Positions 28,501 through 36,700 of a DNA stretch of 64,000 nucleotides are shown one piece after another (positions within the stretch are counted from its first letter, which is position 1; each line of letters starts with the position of its first letter). Source of the DNA: Schistosoma haematobium (taxonomy: Eukaryota > Platyhelminthes > Trematoda > Strigeidida > Schistosomatidae); NCBI RefSeq assembly GCF_000699445.3, contig NC_067195.1, positions 68,134,591 to 68,198,590 on the forward strand, in the 5' to 3' direction. The position numbers were made by a program, and so were the translations under genes. The notes beneath the pieces are model-generated. The model had not been told where the DNA came from. It did not search any database and was given only the letters and a program-made list of their open reading frames with translations.

Positions 28501-31500
28501 GCGAAACTGAGGGTCCTGGGTTCGAGTCCCGAGAGCGCGATCGTGGATACGCATTGCTAAGAGGTCCCATACTAAGAAGAAACGGCCGTCCAATGCCTCC
28601 AGGTTTTCAATGGTTATCTAGCTTAGACAGACTCATGAATTCAACTATTAAAACCATACATTAATAAAAAACTGGGATGATGAAAAAGCTAAACCTTTTA
28701 AGATCCAGTTGACAACAAAGCTTTGATTATACTCGGAGAACAAACAAATAAATCAAGAAATTAACATACCCGCCTATATATGCTACTCGATGTCCTGACA
28801 CTTCGCCGTATACATCAGCAATCATATCAGAATTTAAATCGCATACTAATGGTTGAGAAGTAAAAGTATCCAGAAATTTTGGTGAACCTGAACATTTATT
28901 AGGAATTTTAAAAAAGTAACAACATTAGAAGTCATGTCTATCTTTAACATTTTAAAGTAAACTATTTTAAGAAAGAAAAATGTAGTTGTAAATTCTCTTT
29001 AATCAAAACAATAAGTGAAATCTCTCACGAACTTTGTACAACAATGAAAAATTCACATTGTTTTGGTGAAATATCTAATCTACTTAGAAAAAGAGACAAC
29101 ATGATAAGACAAAATTAAGTTAGAGGAATAGTTGTTGTTCAAATACTTAGATGTAACTCACCAATGAAGTACAAACCGATGTATTTTGCTTTAAGTTACA
29201 CTATTTGTATGAGGGCTAATCATACTTACTATTTGGATGCCTAGAATGAAGTATATGCAGTGAATTTGGAGCTATACCACCACTCCACTCAGGTACTTAA
29301 AAGTCTAATATAAATTATAATGAAATAATAAACTATATGGTATTACCGTATATCCATATTCAACGTACACTATAATTATAAGTAAAAAAACTAACCCTCG
29401 CGTAAACATTTTGGAGCGAATAAGCTTTTTCCTGTCAAAAATGTTACAAAAAACCGACACACAAGAACATTAAACAGTATCTATAGCCTAGTTATACTAC
29501 AGAAAATCTTTGAGTTGAATGAACAGATGAATAAAACTAGCAATGTATGGATGTGTGGAGATATACTCTGATGAAACTAATTAGTCAAGATTTTTAAGTC
29601 ATTTGATAAAGAAGTGAAGTACGGTACCTGATAATTCAGATCATATTAAACTAGTTTCATGAAGATAAAATGATGGTAAGTTTTTATGTAGTGTGTTTAT
29701 TGACTAATGTGCCAATTAGACATTATTAGACAACACCTGATAGAATCCGATAATAGCTTGGGTTTGTAATAGTTATAAGGTTTATCAGTGGGTATGAAGA
29801 GCATACACGCTTTAAAATAAAAAAATAGGTGCATTAATTAGATTCCGAATTTCCCAGATAATATCACATCTATTTGAGCAATTAGTTAGAAGTTAAAATG
29901 ATTTTCGTCAGGAGGTACAAAACCAGCCAGAGAATTCTTGAAAAACAGGAATAATCAAATGGATATTTCGTGCTAATTCCTCCTCCTATCCAGTGCATAC
30001 CTACGACTACAAACAAGATCGACCTAGCAAATGCAGGAATCGTTGCAAGCACGATATCTTTATGAAGATAAATCATATCATGTGTAGCGGTATGAATTTA
30101 TACTTGATGCAGTGTACCTTCTAACTCATCTGGCAACAGCCCAAGATATTAACATTATGTTCATCTAAATTTCTGTAATCAAACTGCCAAGAAATAACAT
30201 TAATCTGTACAACACACGTAACCGAGACACCAAACAGATATGCGCCACACTACATCATTCGATTTGTGTGAGGGCTGAGATACTAGCCGGGCGCCAAAAC
30301 CGAGGGGGGTGGTTTTCTTAGGAGGCCACTCCCCGAACTTTTGGCCTAGAGGTCTAATCCACAAGGCAACGGAGTGACGTCAAGAGATGCAGTCCTATGG
30401 TAGCCGGTGACCAACAATAGGTTCATACGCCGTTTGTTTCCTTAAGATCCTGGAGCCCATTCACACGATTGGTTTCGAATCAGTGTTTTCTAACTCTCCA
30501 AGGTGGATCCTCCGTATCCACCAACACGATTAAATTACTGGACATTCGCTTTTCGTCCTCTCAATTTCGTAAACAACAACCCCACCGCGAGAAGGCAGTG
30601 AGTCGGACTTTCCTGATAATGGCTGTATACGCGTAGCCATGTGAGAGCATTTAGAGAGGGAGAGATGACTCTCCCCACTCTAGGCCATACCATGGCATGT
30701 GTGTGCCATGTAACCAGGTTCTAGACCAGACTTTGATTTAGGTAAAGTTGTGAGATAAATTTATTCTTCTGTATAAACTATTATTAACTGTAAAGAAAGC
30801 TATGGACTTAAGAGGGGATATGAATTAAATCGATCTGCCTCAAGAAGAAGAATTTTGAACTATAGCACCTAATTTTTAACTCGAAGCCGGTAGCTGAAAC
30901 CTATCAGTGATTCCATGGGCTGATGCCACATCTCAGTTTCACCACTGCTATCTTCCATTCAATTTACTCTTACCGCAGTCAGTATCGCTAGTCAACGTAG
31001 AGGGGGATTGGATATAGCATATGTCCCAGCCACCTAACTCAATGAAGAATCACAGCATCGTCACAACCGACCATCTTTACCTTGACCCAAAATACCTAAT
31101 TCTAGCATTGCTCCCTCCGCTGTTCCATCGAAACCGAGGAATGCTTAGAAAATATTAAAGTTCAAATACTAGTAACGCATGTATTCCCTCTTCTGTCAAA
31201 GGTCATGTTTAAAATCAATCAATATGAGTAGTTGGGCTGAACTATCAACTCAAACCTCCACAAACAAGATTTGTTGTCTATTGATTTAACTTGTATTTTC
31301 TTGAGTCGCAATAAAGTTGATTTGTGTAGGAATCAGAAATCATAAAAACATATGATCTCATAACACAGAATATATATCACTGTAGACTTACCGAATTTCC
31401 CACGATATTCACCACTTGAGCCATAAGCTACATATACATCAAATGGTCCCCTATCTGAACTACCGGTGACTAGTAAAAGATCAGTCCGAGAATCTCCATT

Positions 31501-31863
31501 GAAATCAGAAGTAGCAACACCACGAACAGGCTTAGACAAAGAATTACCAATTATTTCAACAGGTGGAGAAAATCTCACACTAGATAGTATTGGTGAAGTG
31601 GATTGAAAACCTTTATTGTCAGATTGTAGAACAGCAAATAATTTCGAACCATCGCCATTGGCAAATATAATATCCATTCGACGATCAGCATTTAAATCAG
31701 TGAATGCTGCCAATTGAAAATCTGGCCAAGCATTTATTTGTTGATAAAAATCAGATGGATTGTTATTTAAAACAACATTTTTATCCGAACTCACCAAAAA
31801 GAATAACAATAGTAAATAAAATTTAGTCACCATGATAAATGATGGAATACGGATTAATTTCAT
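11169..31863 (-). CDS. ITFG1: ITFG1 / T-cell immunomodulatory protein (TIP) homologue, 11 coding exons
   Basis: Predicted 663-residue type I surface protein; human ITFG1 has about 612. Exons in transcript order: 31863-31392, 29295-29230, 28887-28770, 27933-27836, 26444-26271, 24564-24467, 18538-18194, 17292-17194, 16477-16223, 14646-14564, 11352-11169. All junctions are GT/AG and the phases match (1992 nt, ATG to TGA). A hydrophobic signal peptide covers about residues 11-26. Calcium-loop-like FG-GAP motifs of the form DxNxDxxxD or close lie at 56-64, 120-128, 196-204, 244-252, 308-316 and 386-394. One transmembrane helix (about 618-640) is followed by a short charged tail ending RFHFDAM, as in the vertebrate protein. 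The start is the first ATG (31863); the open frame upstream has no ATG. The family is reported to modulate T cells in mammals; the role in a fluke is unknown. The introns carry many transposons but the coding sequence is unbroken. Confidence 0.95.
12853..13244 (+). mobile_element. Internally deleted, non-autonomous derivative of the CR1-like element
   Basis: The first ~270 bp match the 5' end of the CR1-like element at 22612-22330, including the 5' leader and the position of its start codon. The last ~90 bp match that element's extreme 3' end at 19605-19529, with a shared block 'gtgctgagaattctatattg'. The roughly 2.7 kb between (endonuclease and RT) is missing. The copy ends in an AATA repeat tail (about 13228-13244), whereas the full element ends in an (AAT)n tail. 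The deletion junction lies at about 13105-13160. It sits in ITFG1 intron 10, antisense to the gene. Stops occur in what remains of the reading frame, so it codes for nothing. Confidence 0.85.
15511..15672 (+). mobile_element. Degenerate SMalpha-like SINE (tRNA-type promoter)
   Basis: This is the same family as 28466-28645 but more decayed. A box A-like TAGTCTGAAGG (15519-15529) is followed by a degraded box B (15555-15565). The ribozyme region keeps the outer pairing but has lost the core GAAAC, reading GCAGC instead. The tail 'tttcctggtttttaatggtt' parallels the intact end of the other copy. It lies in ITFG1 intron 9. Confidence 0.65.
16749..16822. repeat. Long (TA)n microsatellite
   Basis: About 37 uninterrupted TA units in ITFG1 intron 8. 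Confidence 0.95.
17124..17163. repeat. (TA)n microsatellite next to an exon
   Basis: About 20 TA units in ITFG1 intron 8, ending 30 bp from the splice donor of exon 8 at 17193. Confidence 0.95.
19468..19528. repeat. (ATT)n microsatellite, tail of the CR1-like element
   Basis: About 20 ATT units can be read directly. They lie just beyond the element's conserved 3' terminal sequence, so they are the element's own 3' repeat, possibly expanded later. Confidence 0.9.
19722..22520 (-). pseudogene. Endonuclease-reverse transcriptase of the CR1-like element, one in-frame stop
   Basis: One frame of about 932 codons is broken only by a TGA at 20562-20564. The N-terminal half is an apurinic-type endonuclease with QESW, GDFN and SSSDH motifs. 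The RT follows, with RPVAITSPF, FAYRRKRST, FLDYTSAFDS, GVPQ and YADD in order. The stop falls right after GVPQ, where RTs have a Gly, and before YADD; the frame stays open on both sides. In this family the protein nicks target DNA and reverse-transcribes its own RNA at the nick. As it stands the RT would be truncated before its catalytic Asp pair. The start is the first ATG; a homologous ATG is present in the deleted copy at about 12950. Confidence 0.9.
22613..22790 (+). repeat. Family A dispersed repeat, partial copy
   Basis: This matches about 32930-33080 and the reverse complement of about 30440-30270. Shared blocks include one around 'cggtcacc', 'atctcctaacgttgctc' and 'aaaccacctgcttc'. 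It lacks the 5' portion and the terminal tail. It directly abuts the 5' end of the CR1-like element. Classification is unknown. Confidence 0.7.
22870..24340 (+). mobile_element. RTE-type element with endonuclease joined straight to the C-terminal region
   Basis: From about 23140 the frame reads LSETH and then an endonuclease, including AGDLNAQVG near 23540 and QIDHIA near 23750. From about 23860 it reads VSVKGRIYNASVR then LLYACETW then SDHRC, which is the segment after the RT catalytic core. The whole palm region, about 1.5 kb in other members, is missing. Several stops and frame changes exist besides. It lies in ITFG1 intron 6, antisense to the gene. Confidence 0.75.
28187..28400 (-). mobile_element. 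RTE 3'-end fragment (5'-truncated insertion)
   Basis: Read on the minus strand, this is the RTE 3' untranslated end, closing in a CTGA/CTGATTGACTG-type short repeat at about 28187-28200. It shares 'aacgtaggaccaggca' with the copies at 40850 and 43100. Such short 3' fragments are the usual result of incomplete reverse transcription. It lies in ITFG1 intron 3, directly left of the SINE at 28466. Confidence 0.75.
28466..28645 (+). mobile_element. SMalpha-like SINE with RNA polymerase III promoter and hammerhead remnant
   Basis: Box A TGGTCTAGAGG (28476-28486) and box B GGTTCGAGTCC (28519-28529) lie 32 nt apart, as in a tRNA promoter. A hammerhead-ribozyme-like segment follows at 28551-28596. 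The SMalpha family of schistosomes is known to combine these two parts. No complete tRNA cloverleaf follows, so it is not a tRNA gene. It lies in ITFG1 intron 3, antisense to the gene. The 3' end is placed where similarity to the copy at 15511 fades. Confidence 0.8.
28551..28596 (+). ncRNA. Degenerate hammerhead ribozyme motif (predicted inactive)
   Basis: The closing helix I pairs GCATTG (28551-28556) with CAATGC (28591-28596). The conserved GAAAC is intact (28579-28583), as is a GTC cleavage triplet (28588-28590). The catalytic CTGANGA box reads CTAAGAG (28557-28563) and helix II no longer pairs (GTCC against AAGA). Without the CUGA box and helix II, self-cleavage is not expected. Confidence 0.65.
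30240..30745 (-). repeat. Family A dispersed repeat, longest copy
   Basis: The reverse complement matches 32820-33080 almost throughout and extends about 180 bp further at its 5' side. It is more GC-rich than its surroundings. It shares 'gggctccaggatc', 'cggtcaccggctacc' and 'gtggcctcctaagaaaacc'. It has no long open frame. It lies in ITFG1 intron 1, in the gene's orientation. It could be a SINE or the 3' part of an unidentified LINE. Confidence 0.75.
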
Positions 31864-33742
31864 TGTCGTATGAAGCAAAACGTTAAAGTTCACTGGATGT
31901 CAGACAAATCTAGGGAAGTGAATAAACAATAAATTGCTTTTAAGAATAGTAACGACAAACTGAATAGTATAAGTCAGAATATTTTTTAGTCACTGGAGTC
32001 ACCTCTTACATCACAGTTACAAATAAAACAAGATATAATGCAAATATGCATTGGCTCAAATTGCAGTTCGAAAAGAAAGAATTACTTAGCGTAACAAAAG
32101 AGAATGTGACTAATTCTGAGCTGTACCTGAAAACTTCAACTACTGATTGTGATTACTGTGTACACCTTGACCAAGTAGTCGGCACTTATCAACATGGCTT
32201 AAAACAAGTCAACGACTCCATGAGCTGACGTCACATCATAATTGAACCATTCTTCACTCCTTGTATGCATTTTTAAGGAAGTGTAAATAAACTGTAGACA
32301 TAGGGGAATAACCATAAATTGAGTAGGGTACAAAACAAAGCGCTTTAATTTATTTTATGGTATACAAATAATTGATGTTGAAGTCAGCTATCCTTGAATT
32401 GCACTACATTAATTTGAAGTTTTATTTTAAATGAGATGAATGAATTAACAAAAGTGAATATTAAAATTGGATGATTAGATTTGAGAACAATTAATGATCA
32501 TATGGAATCGAAAAGTTAAATCGACGGAAACCATTCACATAATGAGAATAAGGAAAAACTTCTGATAAATTTATATTGCACATGTACACAGAGTATTCTT
32601 GTAAAGCTTTCTAAGTGATACACGAGATTATAAAATGAAAAAACAGAATGATGGCTCTGCAAAATGATCTTTAAGAATTCCTATATAGGTGATTCAGTGA
32701 TCAGTTATTATTTTCAGTAGGTATGATTAAACTTTAAATATTTATTCACATCGACTGTTTTATTGACCTAATTTTCAACTTCTTTAACTAGTTAGTTGAT
32801 GAAATGAGTTTATGTCCGGAGCTTTAACCGGATCGGTGGACACTGAGGATCCACCTGGGAAAGTTGGAAAACCATGATTCCAAACCAATGATCCACATGG
32901 GCTCCAGGATCCTGAAAGAACAAACGGCATATGAACCAATAGTCGGTCACCGGCTACCATAGGATTGTATCTCCTGACGTTGCTCCACTGCCCTGTAGAG
33001 CAGACCTTTAGGTCAAAGGTTGGGGGAGTGGCCTCCTAAGAAAACCACCTGCTTCGGCGTAGGCACCCGGACAGTATCACAGCCCACACACAAATCAAGT
33101 GACTTTTTGGCGCATATGTATTCGGTGCACCTTTGTACCAGTGTTTATGTGTTCAAATAAATAAATGTCAAATGATGTGTAGACTAGTTTTAAGAATATT
33201 TTCATCACCCAATAAGCTTATGAAATTTGCTCGATTTACACCTGCATCATGAAGATAATCACGCATTTTATATTAATAGAATTAACTCTAGGAGACACCA
33301 GTTCTGAATGTAACAATATATTACGTTCATTTAATAGGCAGAACAAACCAGTAAATTAGTTGAAACAATGTGTCTTTTATCATATCAGAACAAATATTTG
33401 TTCCATAAATTTATTTATCAAAAAAAACAAACAAATATAATAAAAATAAATAATCAAATTATTATCATAAATTTTCCTAAGGAGAAAAATCAAACAGATT
33501 CCTTATCTACCCTACAATTCACCAACAATACTACATAGACATAGAATATCCATAATATAAAAAGACATAAAACAGGGTGAAAAAAAGAAGGGAAGAAAGA
33601 TTTCTGAAATAAAAAGAGGTGAACCTACTTCATACATCAGCTTGCATTGAACGCATTTTCAAGAAATAATAAATATATTTATAGAGAAGTTTCTGAAAAA
33701 GTTGAATAAAGTATTGACAAAATAACTTAGAAAATAATCAAC
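31864..33742. other. Spacer between TBC1D20 and ITFG1
   Basis: About 1.9 kb separate the end of TBC1D20 from the start codon of ITFG1. It must hold the ITFG1 promoter or trans-splice acceptor, but I cannot point to either. A family A repeat occupies 32800-33172. The small plus-strand frame at 32046-32228 shows no domain. Confidence 0.6.
32800..33172 (+). repeat. Family A dispersed repeat with 3' tail
   Basis: The body matches 30240-30500 (reverse complement) and 22613-22790. Its 3' end, 'ggtgcacctttgtacca' then a TAAA-rich tail (about 33103-33170), recurs alone as an insertion at 45083-45146. A shared 3' end with an A-rich tail points to a retroposon. Confidence 0.75.
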
Positions 33743-33748
33743 TTTATT
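33743..33748 (-). terminator. Poly(A) signal of TBC1D20
   Basis: AATAAA on the minus strand, about 50 nt past the TBC1D20 stop codon. Confidence 0.6.
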
Positions 33749-33795
33749 ACAAAACTATGAACAGTAATAACTAGGTCTTTTTTCATCTTTTTTTT

Positions 33796-36700
33796 CTAGT
33801 CTTTTAAACTTTTATTTAATAAATAACTAATGACAACGACGATAAGACTAAGAGAGAAAATAGTTCTTTGATGCTGCGTAACTAATCCCCATAATATATG
33901 TTTATTTGTAGATTTTGAAAATGGTTGACGTATTATTGGTGATCGGTTTAGTAATTTTTGCTCACGATATTTTAGAATACGTTTATTGCCTAATTCAATC
34001 AATTTGTCTGGTTCTAAATCGATGTAAATTTTTAAAGCTTCACGGATAAGCTCCTCAACAGGATGTAGTTTAGGTAGACGTGCAAGTGTTTGATACAAAA
34101 GAGCAAAATCCAACGGTGTTGATTCCACTTCTTTGGCACTGATAGTAATTATCTATGAAAAGGGGGATATTTTTAATTTTAAGACGAAATCAACAATAGT
34201 TTATTGGTTATTAAAGAGTAAAAAAATAATCATGGAAAGTGTATAAAACAGAAAAGTAGACAATATACAACCATTTCATATTCTTGGAACGTGTCTAGCA
34301 ATAGAATACAGCGGGAACGTTCCATCGCATTTTGGATCCATTAGCTGGATGTACTTGAATTTCAGTGTTGATGTGATATAACGGATTAATGGAAATCTTT
34401 CCTCTCGTTCCACGATATAGTACGATAAGACTGGTGACCGAGTTTATACTACCACTGGATTGAATACTCGATTTACACGTTATACACAGATTAGATCACG
34501 TCATACCATATACCCGATTCACAATCGCAAATAGAGAACCAGTGTAACTCTAGACAACACTTTACTCCACACAATTACAAACAATCACTCGCAGTGAGTC
34601 CGTGGTAGATATCAATAGAATGAAAGGAAATTACATATTTGATATACAATAAGCTGTGTACCTATTTGTCCACGCTCAGTGGCCAATCATATTTACTTCC
34701 ACTACCATACATAATGTTTGCACAGAAACTTGGAATCACTGTGTTTAGCTTCAAACGGACAATTTGTTATCCATTGAGCAACCGAATCTACATGGCCACT
34801 AACTTTTTCAATAAGTATAAAGGTATCAATAAGGGCTTGCAACTTCACACTGTTGATATTCAGGACTGTAATTGATTAGTCTCAACTACCATGTATGAAT
34901 CGTAAACGGACTGCCTTGATACAGCATTATATCACAAGTTCTAGTAAACTTCCAAAATAGAAACCGGCCAATTGCAGTCCCGAATATCAACAACAGTAAA
35001 TTACAAAACCTTAGTAATAATGTAGTGAAGAAGAACACGGTTGAGGACAACCAAATTGTATTTAGGACAAATTACAGAATTACTTGGTAAAATAGAAAAA
35101 CCATATAGTAAATCGTTAATTTGCAAAATATCATTCTATCATATCTAATGTCTCGCATTTCATTGTTCATGCGATTTCTTACAAATTCCATTGTTTTCTC
35201 GCTCTTCTTTTCTTGATCTTCTCCATCTTCTGCTGCCAGACATTACGTTCTTTTGACTCACGTTATATACTACTTATATCAATATAAGTAGCACGCACCA
35301 CACTCGTCCCCCCTTTCAACAAGTTGCTGTCGTAGTCTTTCTGATCTCCGTACCGCTGTGTTCTTTGGTGCTTTTCGTGATTCACACCCATGATGATCTT
35401 GAAACCATCTCTGTAGTTGACTAGCATTTACGCGCTTCTGCTTGTCTTCTCTCCGAATAGTGTAGACCGAGCCGCGTCTCTCCGTTATAACATACGGTCC
35501 TTCCCATTTTGGGGCCAGCTTCCCCGACCCTGCTCCCCCTGCTATGTTACTTTTTCGTTCTCTACACTTTACTAGGTCCCCCACTGCAAATGGTTTCCAC
35601 GTTCTCCTCTGTTGTTCTGCCTTCTTTGTGTCTGATATTTGTTTCTTTTTCACGTTCCTTATTGCCTCTCTCCTCTCTTTTCTTAACCTTGTTGTCGTCC
35701 ACTTCTGTTGTTGTGGCCAGGTCTTATTATGCATTGGAAGTCGTGGTTGTCTGCCATACATGAGCAAGAAAGGTGACTTCTTGGTTGTTCCTTGTGTGGA
35801 GGAACGATGTGCCAGCAAAATCAATGATAACTCTTTCTCCCAATTTCCTCCTTTTGATGCTAACCATTCCTTTAACGTCCGATTGTTTCTCTCTGTAAGC
35901 CCGTTTGTCTGAGGATGATACGGTGTAGTTCGTATTCTCTTGATGCCAAACTGCTTTAAACGGGCTTTAAACTCGTCACTTTCAAAACAGGGACCCTGGT
36001 CAGTTAATATCATCTTCGGTATTCCGTGACACGCTACAATATGCCGGATTACCACCTCGGTCACTGTCCTTGCCCGCTGGTCTGCAATGGGTACGGCATC
36101 TACCCAACGTGTAGCATGTTCCGTCATCACTAACAGGTACTGGTTACCGCTCGCCGTCTGTGGAAACGGTCCCATCACATCCAACGACCATAGATCACCG
36201 ACTGCGGTTACTGGGATTGACTGTAATGGCGGTTGTGTGTATCGATCGCTTTTCATTAGCTGACACTGCTGGCAGGTTAACACGTATTCAGCCACATCTT
36301 CTCTCATGCTCGGCCAGTATGCACTTTGTCGTAGTAAGTCCGTCGTTCTTGCGATGCCTGTATGTGCTACCTGGTGACACTCGTGTATCACTTTGCGCCG
36401 CCAGTCTTTCGGGATCACCGCCACCCAATTTTCATCATCGTCCTGCCAGGTCAGCACTCCATATGAGTTCACTCTCAGTCGGTCCTTTTGCCGAAGCAGC
36501 GTTATTACCTCCTTGTCCATTGTTCGTTTATCTACGTCTGCTCCCTCTTTTATCACTCTGATTACCTCTCGAAGGTTAGGGTCAGCTTTCTGCTGCCGGA
36601 CGAGTTCTAATGGGTCTCCCTCTAAACTATTCACCGCGTATGCTGTTAATGGCAGGTCGGCTTCCATGTCTGGTCTTGACAAGTAATCTGCCATTACGTT

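Noticed and set aside
28466..28540. A functional tRNA gene
   Set aside because: Box A and box B are good, but no acceptor stem or full cloverleaf can be formed and a ribozyme-like SINE body follows.
30340..30482. Family A as a tRNA-derived SINE (box A-like and box B-like words)
   Set aside because: The two words are about 120 bp apart and on the strand opposite to the repeat's tail, so they are not a promoter.
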